A DNA stretch of 64,000 bases from Neobacillus piezotolerans. GTDB lineage: Bacteria > Bacillota > Bacilli > Bacillales > Cytobacillaceae. The stretch spans positions 310,001-374,000 of the forward strand of contig NZ_QNQT01000002.1 in NCBI RefSeq assembly GCF_003362805.1, in the 5' to 3' direction. Below are positions 1 through 7,597 of this stretch, piece after piece; position 1 is the first letter of the stretch; every line of letters starts with the position of its first letter. Under the pieces are notes generated by a model that made no database searches, was not told the origin of the DNA, and was given only the letters and a program-made list of their open reading frames with translations. A program made the translations under genes and the position numbers.

Positions 1-114
1 CTCGCGGCGCTTGCCATTACGGTGGCTGCCAGCGTCCTGTTCGGAATCATGCCAAACCTTGCGTTGGACTTCTTGCATAACAATTTCGGCGGTTTTGGGG
101 AACTGTTGAAATAG
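1..114 (+). CDS. nuoN: NADH-quinone oxidoreductase subunit N, C-terminal end (partial)
   Basis: Only the last 37 codons are in the window; the frame is open from base 1 to a TAG at 112-114. The peptide is hydrophobic with the segment VLFGIMPNLALDF, which resembles the last membrane helix of NuoN, the antiporter-like proton-pumping subunit of complex I. In several Bacillaceae the nuo operon lies between the atp operon and ywmB/murA, and ywzB, ywmB and murA follow here, which supports the call. A terminator-like hairpin follows at 349-387. The assignment rests on a short tail plus gene order. Confidence 0.7.
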   Translation, partial: LAALAITVAASVLFGIMPNLALDFLHNNFGGFGELLK

Positions 115-226
115 CGGTATTTTGAGCTTAAGCGCCTTTTGGGATTATGGAGAATAATCCGAAGGCTGTAAAGCGAATGCCAGCGGCCTGCTTTGGGGGA
201 AGGAGGCCGCCTAGCATGAAAGCCAT

Positions 227-340
227 GCAGCTTCCTTTGGGAGAAGGGAGCCGTATGTATGATTCAAAGGGGAAACATAAAATGTGCTGCTTCCTTTGGG
301 GAAGGAAGCCGTATGCATGATTCAAAGGGGAAACATAAAA
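227..340. repeat. Tandem direct repeat, two ~56-bp units plus a decayed third
   Basis: Units at 227-282 and 286-340 are near-identical; both run from a GC(A/T)GCTTCCTTTGGG start through GAAGG, GCCGTATG and ATGATTCAAAGGGGAAAC to a poly-A end. A more degenerate relative lies upstream at about 186-222. The repeat sits in the 421-bp gap between nuoN and galU, which otherwise holds only terminators. No credible ORF uses it. Confidence 0.85.
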
Positions 341-348
341 GCAAAATG

Positions 349-387
349 GCAAAGGGCTGCTCCGTGGGATGGGGCGGCCCTTTGCTT
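349..387 (+). terminator. Probable nuo operon terminator
   Basis: A 12-bp stem (349-360 with 374-385, one G-U type mismatch) encloses a 13-nt loop and is followed by a short T-rich stretch. It lies about 235 bp after nuoN, so the tandem repeat would be transcribed in the nuo mRNA tail if this is the true end. Confidence 0.6.
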
Positions 388-500
388 TGATTCCGGTTAC
401 AACGGTTCAGGCGAAGAGGAAAATCTTTATAAGGATACAAATTGCGCTTTGATTCCGATAAAAACAATGGGTTACTATTCTTTCCTAGGCTTCTATACGA

Positions 501-532
501 AACAGCCGCACCCAGTTATGGATGCGGCTGTT
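501..532 (-). terminator. galU terminator
   Basis: Perfect 10-bp inverted repeat AACAGCCGCA / TGCGGCTGTT with a 12-nt loop, starting four bases past the galU stop on the minus strand. Confidence 0.8.
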
Positions 533-535
533 CAT

Positions 536-1414
536 TTAGTTTCCATTCAGTTCTAGTTGTTTTTTCATAAATGCGATTAAATCCTCTTTTAGTTCAGGCA
601 TCTGCAGCGCGAACTCAAGAGTCGTTTCGATAAAGCCAAGTTTTTCGCCGACATCAAATCGTTTGCCCTCGAATTCGTATGCAAAGACCCGCTGTATTTC
701 ATTGAGGTTTTGAATGGCATCGGTAAGCTGGATTTCTCCGCCCGCGCCAATTTCCTGCTTGTCCAGGAACATGAAAATTTCCGGAGTCAGGATATAACGC
801 CCTATAATCGCCAAATTCGAAGGGGCGGTCCCTTGCTTCGGCTTTTCGACGAACTGCCTTACCTGGTAACGGCGGTTGTGCTCCTCGAGCGGGTCGATTA
901 TTCCATACCGGTACGTTTCCGATTCTGGCACCCTTTGGACGCCAATTACAGACGACAGGGTTTCATTGTATTGGTTGATTAACTGCTTAAGACAGGGCAC
1001 TTCAGCCTGAACAATGTCGTCACCCAGCAAAACGGCAAATGGTTCATTACCAATGAAGTTACGCGCGCACCAAACCGCATGGCCAAGCCCCCGAGGTTCC
1101 TTTTGGCGTATGTAGTGGATATCAACCATATTTGAGGAAGCCTGAACCTTTTCAAGCAGCTCAAACTTTTCCTTTTCCAGCAGGTTTTGCTCAAGTTCGA
1201 ATGCATGGTCAAAATGGTCTTCTATGGCCCGTTTGCCTTTCCCGGTAACAATAATGATATCCTCGATGCCGGATTCAATTGCTTCTTCAACGATGTACTG
1301 AATCGTCGGTTTGTCCACGATCGGAAGCATTTCTTTCGGCATAGCTTTTGTCGCAGGCAAAAAGCGGGTTCCAAGCCCGGCGGCCGGGATTATCGCCTTT
1401 CTTACCCTCTTCAT
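536..1414 (-). CDS. galU: UTP--glucose-1-phosphate uridylyltransferase (GalU/GtaB)
   Basis: Makes UDP-glucose from UTP and glucose 1-phosphate in the cytoplasm, feeding teichoic acid glucosylation, glycolipid and other glycan synthesis. The N-terminus carries the nucleotidyltransferase signature [20 protein letters not shown] with the downstream [13 protein letters not shown] segment, typical of GalU; the length of 292 residues is usual. The start is set at 1414 because AAGGTGAT lies six bases upstream; a longer frame to 1429 lacks this. The gene is transcribed opposite to its neighbours and has its own terminator. Bacillus species often carry several paralogues (GtaB, YngB, YtdA), so which one this is cannot be told. 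Confidence 0.93.
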   Translation of the reverse strand: MKRVRKAIIPAAGLGTRFLPATKAMPKEMLPIVDKPTIQYIVEEAIESGIEDIIIVTGKGKRAIEDHFDHAFELEQNLLEKEKFELLEKVQASSNMVDIHYIRQKEPRGLGHAVWCARNFIGNEPFAVLLGDDIVQAEVPCLKQLINQYNETLSSVIGVQRVPESETYRYGIIDPLEEHNRRYQVRQFVEKPKQGTAPSNLAIIGRYILTPEIFMFLDKQEIGAGGEIQLTDAIQNLNEIQRVFAYEFEGKRFDVGEKLGFIETTLEFALQMPELKEDLIAFMKKQLELNGN

Positions 1415-1705
1415 AAAAATCACCTTCATACCAAAATTTTATATATCCAAAAACTATAATTCTCCTGCCCCGTGGAGGTAATTCAAAAGATTGCTTTTCC
1501 CTGTGGCTATCCATACAATAGGGTTGGAGAGGCATTAGACATAAGCATATCTCTTATCTTATCATGAATGATTATTTCACACTAATAAAAACAGACAAGG
1601 GATAATCCTAAATATTACCTTTGTTTTTGCGTTGGTTATCAGTGGCCCCAATGCTGAAATCGTACATGAAACAGGTTGGGCGAGCCAGGTTAAGGGGGCG
1701 TTTTA

Positions 1706-1942
1706 TTGATCACGGATTTTGGAGTAGGCGCGCTAGTCGGAATCCTGGTGCATCTGGTGTGCATTACAATGGCTTGGTGGGCAATTCAGGCATTGAATTT
1801 TGAAAAACTGCTAAAGGCAAACCGGGTTCTGCAGGCAAGGGTTTTATACATATTGCTGGCAATTGCCATTGGTACCGCTGTGAGCAATTTCTTCCTCGAT
1901 TACCTTCTATTGTCCCGCCAGCTTCCGGCTATATTTGATTAG
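1706..1942 (+). CDS. ywzB: DUF1146 family small membrane protein (YwzB-like)
   Basis: A 78-residue protein with two predicted membrane helices (about residues 5-25 and 43-68) and the charged loop FEKLLKANRVLQARVLY between them, the hallmark of the DUF1146/YwzB family. In B. subtilis ywzB lies between the atp operon and ywmB. The start is a TTG at 1706 preceded by an AAGGGGG Shine-Dalgarno sequence. Function is unknown; the conserved neighbourhood suggests a link to membrane bioenergetics or envelope growth, which is inference. Confidence 0.85.
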   Translation: MITDFGVGALVGILVHLVCITMAWWAIQALNFEKLLKANRVLQARVLYILLAIAIGTAVSNFFLDYLLLSRQLPAIFD

Positions 1943-2295
1943 TGGTTGCTCAAAGTCGGGCTAAAGCGGTTCTGTTGCTGCGATTATTGGGTCTGTGGCA
2001 ACTGCAAACAATTTTGAAATTTTTGTAAATGCTGTAAAGTTGATCCCCCATGGGAGCCAATTTCATGCTGTAAGGACGCGAGAGCCCAATATTTATGAAA
2101 AAAATCAATTTTTAGCCAGCTATTTAGGACTTAATACATGTGTTCAAGCTTGATTATTTTGAGTACAATCATTATTGTGCATTATTTTACAAATTTCGCG
2201 ATTTGCCTGTGCGTTGTCTAAAAGTGACGAGAATTCCCATGTATGCCCCATAACCCCTTGGTAAAAATGTTAATGAGGGGAAGGGGATCGGGCGC
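1943..2295 (+). other. 353-bp intergenic leader of ywmB-murA
   Basis: No gene is supported here. A possible weak vegetative promoter is TTGATT at 2150-2155 with TATTGT at 2173-2178 (17-bp spacer). An alternative -10, TACAAT at 2164-2169, has no good -35. Just before ywmB lies a purine-rich GAGGGGAAGGGGA ribosome binding site. Confidence 0.4.
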
Positions 2296-3030
2296 ATGAA
2301 AATGAAGCGGGTTTTATCAATATTTGCCATTATTGGTTTTGTTGTGTTAGAACTTGGGAATAAAACGATTGTAGCTGACAGTGCACCGGAACTGACAAAG
2401 CTCGCGGCTGTATTGGAGGCAGAAGATAGTTTGCTTAAGGAGTGGACGGTTTATTCACGGGAAATAATTGAGGATTCTAATTCACCCGGGGAATTGGAGA
2501 AGTATGCGGCGCGGCTTCAGGACAAGTTACCAGGCTGGGAATGGACCTTCACGGCATCCGGCCGAAAGTGGGAAGCGGCGGCAGTATCCCCCGCATCCGG
2601 ATATGGAAGGGAATATCTTCAAATTATTTCTACCCGCACACCCCACGAGACAAATGCGTATATAATATATAAGGCCGCGGGCAGGGAATGGAATGAAGAA
2701 AGTGCAGCCTTTTTGACAAAAGGCGGGTTCAATGATCGCCTGCATGACATTTTTCGAGGTGAACCGCCAATTTTCTCTTGTATCACCGGCATTTTCGATG
2801 ATAGAATGGATAAGGCTCTATACTTAAAAGCAAGCCGAATAATGAAACGATTAAATGCCGTTGAAACCGAGGCAATCAAGGAAAAAGATTTCATCTCAAT
2901 TTCGGCGCATTCGCCATTGTTTACCGACACTTTTGAATATGGAATGAACGTACAAATTGCTGTTCGCTCGACAGGGGGAAAGTATGCGACTGTCACAGTC
3001 GGAACCCCCATCATTACGATTGAATATTAA
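2296..3030 (+). CDS. ywmB: YwmB family exported protein
   Basis: A 244-residue protein with an N-terminal signal or anchor helix (about residues 4-27, after MKMKR). The remainder is an alpha/beta body as in the YwmB (DUF1779) family, whose fold has been likened to TATA-box-binding protein although no DNA role is established. It lies directly before murA with a 32-bp gap, the arrangement seen in Bacillus, so the two are probably co-transcribed. Start ATG at 2296 follows a strong purine-rich Shine-Dalgarno. The call rests on gene order, length and the signal sequence; function unknown. Confidence 0.83.
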   Translation: MKMKRVLSIFAIIGFVVLELGNKTIVADSAPELTKLAAVLEAEDSLLKEWTVYSREIIEDSNSPGELEKYAARLQDKLPGWEWTFTASGRKWEAAAVSPASGYGREYLQIISTRTPHETNAYIIYKAAGREWNEESAAFLTKGGFNDRLHDIFRGEPPIFSCITGIFDDRMDKALYLKASRIMKRLNAVETEAIKEKDFISISAHSPLFTDTFEYGMNVQIAVRSTGGKYATVTVGTPIITIEY

Positions 3031-3062
3031 TATAGTGAACTTGGACGCGGAGGGGAATACAC

Positions 3063-4373
3063 TTGGAAAAAATCATCGTCCGCGGCGGAAATAGGCTGAA
3101 TGGAACGGTCAGGGTTGAGGGTGCCAAAAATTCTGTACTGCCTGTACTCGCTGCAACATTGTTGGCCAGTGATGGAAAATGCATTATACGTGATGTCCCG
3201 GCTCTCTCCGATGTATATACGATCAACGAAGTATTACGCCATCTAAACGCAGAAGTGGTGTTTAAAAATAATCAAGTTGTTGTAGATGCATCCAGAGAGT
3301 TGAAAGAGGAGGCGCCATTCGAATATGTTCGGAAAATGCGCGCTTCAGTTTTGGTAATGGGTTCGCTTTTGGCCCGCAACGGGCGTGCCCGCGTGGCATT
3401 GCCAGGCGGATGCGCGATTGGTTCGCGCCCGATTGACCAGCACCTGAAAGGCTTTGAAGCGATGGGTGCGAAAGTGAAAGTCGGAAACGGGTTTATTGAA
3501 GCGGAAGTTGATGGCCGGTTGAAAGGCGCGAGAGTCTATCTCGATTTCCCAAGCGTGGGGGCCACTGAAAATATCATGATGGCCGCAACACTTGCGGAAG
3601 GCACAACCATTCTTGAAAACGTCGCGAAAGAACCTGAGATTGTCGACCTTGCCAACCTTTTGAACAAAATGGGCGCCAAGGTTGTTGGCGCGGGTACAGG
3701 TACGATCAGAATTGAAGGCGTAGATGTATTGTTCGGCGCTGACCATGCCATCATTCCGGACCGGATCGAGGCTGGGACATTCATGGTAGCCGCCGCGATC
3801 ACAGGCGGCAATGTACTTGTACAGGGGGCTGTTCCCGAACATTTATCTTCATTGATTGCAAAAATGGAGGAAATGGGAATTACCATTATCGAGGAAGAGG
3901 ACGGAGTCAGGGTAATCGGTACCGATACACTGAAGGCGGTCGATATTAAAACGATGCCGCATCCGGGCTTCCCGACCGACATGCAGTCACAAATGATGGC
4001 GCTGCTTCTCCGCGCGGAAGGCACGTCAATGATTACCGAAACGGTATTTGAAAATAGGTTCATGCATGTGGAAGAATTCCGCCGTATGAATGCTGATATA
4101 AAAATTGAAGGACGATCCGTCATTATTCCGGGTAAATCAAACCTGCAAGGGGCGGAAGTAGCGGCAACCGACCTGCGCGCGGCAGCGGCCCTGATTCTCA
4201 CTGGGCTTGTAGCGGAAGGTGTGACAAGGGTTACCGAACTGAAGCACCTCGACCGCGGCTACGTAAATTTCCATCAAAAGCTTGCGGCGCTTGGAGCCGA
4301 TGTAGAGCGAGTCGTTGATCAAGTCGAAGTATTCACGGAAGAAGAAACACTTATCACCGATTTGAATGCATAA
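3063..4373 (+). CDS. murA: UDP-N-acetylglucosamine 1-carboxyvinyltransferase (MurA)
   Basis: First committed step of peptidoglycan synthesis: transfers enolpyruvate from PEP to UDP-GlcNAc; the target of fosfomycin. The 436-residue EPSP-synthase fold carries the N-terminal GAKNSVLP motif and the active-site loop [15 protein letters not shown] with the catalytic cysteine at residue 117, the usual position. The start is TTG at 3063 with GGAGGGG seven bases upstream; an initial MEKIIVRGG agrees with relatives. Bacillus has two paralogues; position between ywmB and spoIID marks this as the essential MurAA. Confidence 0.97.
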   Translation: MEKIIVRGGNRLNGTVRVEGAKNSVLPVLAATLLASDGKCIIRDVPALSDVYTINEVLRHLNAEVVFKNNQVVVDASRELKEEAPFEYVRKMRASVLVMGSLLARNGRARVALPGGCAIGSRPIDQHLKGFEAMGAKVKVGNGFIEAEVDGRLKGARVYLDFPSVGATENIMMAATLAEGTTILENVAKEPEIVDLANLLNKMGAKVVGAGTGTIRIEGVDVLFGADHAIIPDRIEAGTFMVAAAITGGNVLVQGAVPEHLSSLIAKMEEMGITIIEEEDGVRVIGTDTLKAVDIKTMPHPGFPTDMQSQMMALLLRAEGTSMITETVFENRFMHVEEFRRMNADIKIEGRSVIIPGKSNLQGAEVAATDLRAAAALILTGLVAEGVTRVTELKHLDRGYVNFHQKLAALGADVERVVDQVEVFTEEETLITDLNA

Positions 4374-4430
4374 TAAATTGTTATTATTTATTGGAATATG
4401 GGTCCGATTACGAGGAAGCCGAAGATGGAG

Positions 4431-4448
4431 CTGTCAGATGTCTGACAG
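4431..4448. repeat. Perfect 18-bp palindrome after murA
   Basis: CTGTCAGATGTCTGACAG, two 8-bp arms around TG, 58 bp past the murA stop. It is followed by a T-rich stretch (ATTCATTTCTTTGG and more), so it may act as a weak terminator or as a protein-binding site. Confidence 0.6.
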
Positions 4449-4502
4449 ATTCATTTCTTTGGCTTTTTCTTATCTCTAAACAGCGCCAAGAGCCAATTTC
4501 AT

Positions 4503-4531
4503 GCATAACTGTTTGTCCAGTGCCATATGTT
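4503..4531 (+). promoter_or_regulatory. Candidate sigma-E promoter of spoIID
   Basis: GCATAAC at 4503-4509 and CATATGTT at 4524-4531 with a 14-base spacer resemble the sigma-E consensus (KMATATT, 14 bp, CATACAMT). spoIID is a mother-cell sigma-E gene in B. subtilis. The -35 box is imperfect. Confidence 0.45.
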
Positions 4532-4588
4532 TAAGTGAAGCGGAAGCCGGCTATGCCGGCCGTTTACTTTTCAATTGGAGGCTCGTCC

Positions 4589-5620
4589 ATGAAAAATATG
4601 AAATCGATCATCGCACTAGCATCCTTCCTGTTCGCGGTAACGCTTGTAATCCCGGCATTGCTTGTCCTGCCCTACAAGGACAAGGGAGTGGACGGGAGAC
4701 TGGGTGAAAAGCCGCAGCAAGCCCCCGTTGAGGAAAACAGAAAGGCGGCCGATTCGGCAGTTGAAATCGCAGTATACAGGACGGGGCTAAAAGAGGTTGA
4801 GAAGGTGCCTTTGAACAAGTATCTGGAAGGCGTAGTAGCCGCGGAAATGCCGGCCGAGTTCGAAGAAGAAGCATTGAAGGCCCAGGCTCTTGCGGCGAGG
4901 ACCTATATTGTCAAACAGCTTATGGCGGGGGAAAAGGCAGGCCTTCCGGGCGGGGCTCAGGTGAGCGATACCGAATTCCATCAGGTATATAAAAGCGATG
5001 CCGATTTGAAAAGGGCTTGGGGCAAGGATTATGGCTGGAAAAAGAAGAAAATAGTTGAAGCGGTCCGCTCAACCGACGGCCAGATCCTCACATATAACGG
5101 AAAGGCGATTTATGCGCAATTCTTCTCAACAAGCAATGGTTTCACCGAAAACTCGGAGGAATACTGGGAAAATGCGTTCCCTTATTTACGGAGTGTGGCA
5201 AGCCCTTGGGATAAGAAATCGCCAAAATTCAAGGACAGGATGAGCATTTCCGTCAGCGATTTTGAAAAAAGGCTTGGCGTGAAGGTGGGAACTTCCAAGA
5301 CGATCGGGAAAATAACGGGCCGTACAGCGGGCAATAGGATCAGCCGAGTGGAGTTTAACGGTAGGGTTCTTAGCGGGAGGGAAATTCGCGAAGAGCTGGA
5401 ACTACGGTCATCAGATTTCTCCTGGGAGCGGCATGGAAATCAAATCATCATCACGACCCGCGGCTTTGGCCACGGAGTCGGCATGAGCCAATACGGCGCG
5501 AATGGAATGGCTTCCGAGGGGAAAACATACCAGGAAATCGTCAAGTACTACTACAAGGGGATTGAAATTAGCCCCGCCGACAATCTGCTCGCTACCGTTA
5601 CAGCTAGCGCGAGGAAATAA
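4589..5620 (+). CDS. spoIID: Stage II sporulation protein D, engulfment lytic transglycosylase
   Basis: Mother-cell membrane-anchored peptidoglycan hydrolase that works with SpoIIM and SpoIIP to drive septal thinning and engulfment. It has one N-terminal membrane helix (about residues 7-26) and a SpoIID/LytB domain. The motif YLEGVVAAEMPAEF contains the glutamate (about residue 86) at the place of catalytic E88 described for B. subtilis, and the C-terminal GFGHGVGMSQYGANGMA signature is present. Starting at ATG 4589 with TTGGAGG seven bases upstream gives 343 residues, matching B. subtilis; an upstream in-frame ATG at 4535 has no good Shine-Dalgarno. It follows murA as in B. subtilis. Confidence 0.96.
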   Translation: MKNMKSIIALASFLFAVTLVIPALLVLPYKDKGVDGRLGEKPQQAPVEENRKAADSAVEIAVYRTGLKEVEKVPLNKYLEGVVAAEMPAEFEEEALKAQALAARTYIVKQLMAGEKAGLPGGAQVSDTEFHQVYKSDADLKRAWGKDYGWKKKKIVEAVRSTDGQILTYNGKAIYAQFFSTSNGFTENSEEYWENAFPYLRSVASPWDKKSPKFKDRMSISVSDFEKRLGVKVGTSKTIGKITGRTAGNRISRVEFNGRVLSGREIREELELRSSDFSWERHGNQIIITTRGFGHGVGMSQYGANGMASEGKTYQEIVKYYYKGIEISPADNLLATVTASARK

Positions 5621-5635
5621 AGAATAGGTTTTAGG

Positions 5636-5668
5636 AAGCCGGCCTTTTATGGGGCTGGCTTTTCTGTT
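5636..5668 (+). terminator. spoIID terminator
   Basis: AAGCCGGCC pairs with GGGCTGGCTT (5636-5661), followed by TTCTGTTTT, 16 bp after the spoIID stop. Confidence 0.8.
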
Positions 5669-5689
5669 TTGCTGGTTTGTTCGCCCTTC

Positions 5690-5813
5690 ATAACCCGGAT
5701 AATTAGGCCAAAAACCCGGATAATAATGCCGAAAACCCGGATAATGAGGCCGGAAACCCGGATAATGACACCAAAAACCCGGATACTAAGGCCAGAAACC
5801 CGGATAAAATTCT
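5690..5813. repeat. Tandem array, six 21-bp units (CCCGGATAA type)
   Basis: CCCGGATAA recurs at 5694, 5715, 5736, 5757, 5778 and 5799 (first C), exactly 21 bp apart, with a variable middle (ATTAGGCC, TAATGCC, TGAGGCC, TGACACC, CTAAGGCC types) and an A-rich joint. There are no unique spacers, so it is not CRISPR. It lies between the convergent spoIID and VanZ-like genes, after the spoIID terminator. The other ~220 bp up to 6038 hold nothing clear. Confidence 0.92.
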
Positions 5814-6038
5814 CCTAAGGAAACTTCATGCGTACTATAGAGTACACATGGGCCATTAAACAATCAGCAATTTTCAATTGAACCGCGATGGAAGATATGC
5901 TGGGAAAATATGGACAAGCTCGGTACGTTAAATTGCAAAATAAAAGGGATGGAGGGCGAGATGGAATAACTCCGACCTCTTGCCTCAATCCCTGGCTTCC
6001 TATTCAGTTATCGATTTTTATGTTTAGTAGTAACCGGC

Positions 6039-6476
6039 TCAGCGTTGCATGAACGCCTTCCATTTCCAAAGCAGTCCGCCAAGCCTCGGAAACTTCCCCC
6101 TGAACAGGGCGCCGTCCACGAAATAATACACAACCGCTATCCCCAGGACGTCTTTGAAGAGGTCAAACAGCGACGAGGAGCGGTAGGGGTAGAACGACTG
6201 GTGGATTTCATCCGTGAGCCCGTAAAGGGCCGCAGCGGCCGCGAGGAGCATATTCACGCTTCTCTTGAACTTCCTTTTCCCAGTAAGAACGGCAAGGACG
6301 TAAATTCCGTAAAGAATCGCGAATTCAATTAGGTGGAGCGATTCCTTGATTGTCCGGTCGAGGGACGAGTCGGGGAGCTCGACGAAGTGGTTGCTTGGCA
6401 GGCTGGACATGATCCAAATCATGGCCATATAGATGAAGGGAAGCAGCCTCGCCGCCCATAGAAGTAAAATTTTCAT
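6039..6476 (-). CDS. VanZ-like family membrane protein
   Basis: A 145-residue protein with four predicted membrane helices. It holds the VanZ family signature: MAMIWIMSSLP near the N-terminus, a KESLHLIEFAILYG segment and the GLTDEIHQSFYPYRSSSLFDLFKDVLG region (about residues 85-112, quoted in two parts here only as landmarks: TDEIHQ and DLFKDVLG). VanZ gives low-level teicoplanin resistance in enterococci, but most family members in Bacillaceae are uncharacterised. A perfect TTTAGGAGGA Shine-Dalgarno precedes ATG 6476. It is divergent from spoIIQ and may share its promoter region. Confidence 0.88.
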   Translation of the reverse strand: MKILLLWAARLLPFIYMAMIWIMSSLPSNHFVELPDSSLDRTIKESLHLIEFAILYGIYVLAVLTGKRKFKRSVNMLLAAAAALYGLTDEIHQSFYPYRSSSLFDLFKDVLGIAVVYYFVDGALFRGKFPRLGGLLWKWKAFMQR

Positions 6477-6495
6477 AAAAAATCCTCCTAAATAT

Positions 6496-6525
6496 GCATA
6501 AAGATGGGCCGGATTGCAAAAAATA
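6496..6525 (+). promoter_or_regulatory. Sigma-F promoter of spoIIQ
   Basis: GCATA at 6496-6500 matches the sigma-F -35 (GYWTA). After 15 bases GCAAAAAATA at 6516-6525 matches the -10 (GGNRANAMTR) at all but one defined position. It sits 70 bp before spoIIQ, which is a forespore sigma-F gene in B. subtilis. Confidence 0.72.
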
Positions 6526-6595
6526 TTCCAAAAATTTATCCGGCAATGTATATAATTCTACCATTGTGTTCAGAATGATTGCTGAGGTGATGATA

Positions 6596-7435
6596 ATGAG
6601 AGAGGAAGAAAAAAAGCAATCTTCTCGAGGTTTCAAACGTTTTCTTAAAAAGAGCTGGGTAGTACCGGCAGTCTACATTGCAAGTGCGGCAATCATTCTG
6701 ACAGGTGTCCTTTGGTATCAAATGAGCGGCGATTCAGCGGAAAAGTACAATTACAAAACTACTGAAAACGCCAAGAAGAAGTTTAACGAGCCCGCCCTTG
6801 AGGTGAACAAATCGCTCGAAAACTTCGCGATGCCGGTCGTAAACAAGGAGAACGCGGTCATTCAGAAAAAATTCTATGAAAACTCCGCCGATCCGAAAGA
6901 GCAGCAGGAAGCATTGGTCGTTTACAACAACACCTATGTTCCGAATACCGGCCTCAACATCGCGATGAAGGATGGATCAGACTTTGATGTCGTTGCTTCA
7001 TTAAGCGGCACGGTCACCAGGGTCGAAGAGGATTCCCTGCTCGGCAATGTGATTGAAATCCAGCATGACAAAGGTATTGTAACACAATATCAGTCCGTGA
7101 AAGATATCAAGGTCAAAGCTGGCGACCAGGTTGAAAAAGGCCAAGTGCTGGCCGGTGCGGGCCAAAGCCAGGTAAACCAAAAAGGCGGCACGCATGTCCA
7201 TTTTGAAATCCGCAAAGACGGAGTAGCGGTCAATCCGGCCAATTATTTCGATAAGCCGCTGAGCTCGCTCCAGAACAGCAAAACGGACGAACCCTCCAAA
7301 AAGAAAGAATCAGTCGAGGGTGAAGACAAAGGCAATACCCCTGTTGATGAAGAAGATGCAGACTCCGCCGAAGACGGCCTCCACGAGCCATCCGGCGACT
7401 CCACTGACAAATCCGGAGATAAAAAAAGTTCATAA
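6596..7435 (+). CDS. spoIIQ: Stage II sporulation protein Q (degenerate M23/LytM protein)
   Basis: Forespore membrane protein that binds SpoIIIAH across the intermembrane space to form the engulfment zipper and feeding-tube channel. One membrane helix (about residues 21-41) precedes a LytM domain (about 105-225) and an acidic Lys/Glu/Asp-rich tail. The HVHFEIRKDG motif keeps the histidines near 200 and 202, but the usual zinc-binding HxGxD is replaced by NTGLNI (residues 117-122), so both metal ligands are gone and the domain should not cut peptidoglycan. The start is ATG 6596 with GAGGTGAT four bases upstream, giving 279 residues (B. subtilis 283). Confidence 0.93.
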   Translation: MREEEKKQSSRGFKRFLKKSWVVPAVYIASAAIILTGVLWYQMSGDSAEKYNYKTTENAKKKFNEPALEVNKSLENFAMPVVNKENAVIQKKFYENSADPKEQQEALVVYNNTYVPNTGLNIAMKDGSDFDVVASLSGTVTRVEEDSLLGNVIEIQHDKGIVTQYQSVKDIKVKAGDQVEKGQVLAGAGQSQVNQKGGTHVHFEIRKDGVAVNPANYFDKPLSSLQNSKTDEPSKKKESVEGEDKGNTPVDEEDADSAEDGLHEPSGDSTDKSGDKKSS

Positions 7436-7446
7436 TCATACGTTGT

Positions 7447-7476
7447 AGAGGGAGGGATACCCCTCTCTTTTTTTTT
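7447..7476 (+). terminator. spoIIQ terminator
   Basis: AGAGGG (7447-7452) pairs with CCCTCT (7461-7466), with a run of nine T residues after it, 11 bp past the spoIIQ stop. Confidence 0.88.
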
Positions 7477-7597
7477 GTGGAAAATTGGCCCACGCCCTAC
7501 TGGCGGTTCGGCACAACAGTCTGCCCGCAATGTGTCCTCCTTCAGGAATTCCCGTGAACTGTGGTAAAATGAGACAAATTGACAAGGGGGATGGGTG

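Noticed and set aside
3345-4322. Minus-strand ORFs over murA (165, 221 and 61 codons)
   Set aside because: Shadows of a highly conserved gene; no ribosome sites or motifs.
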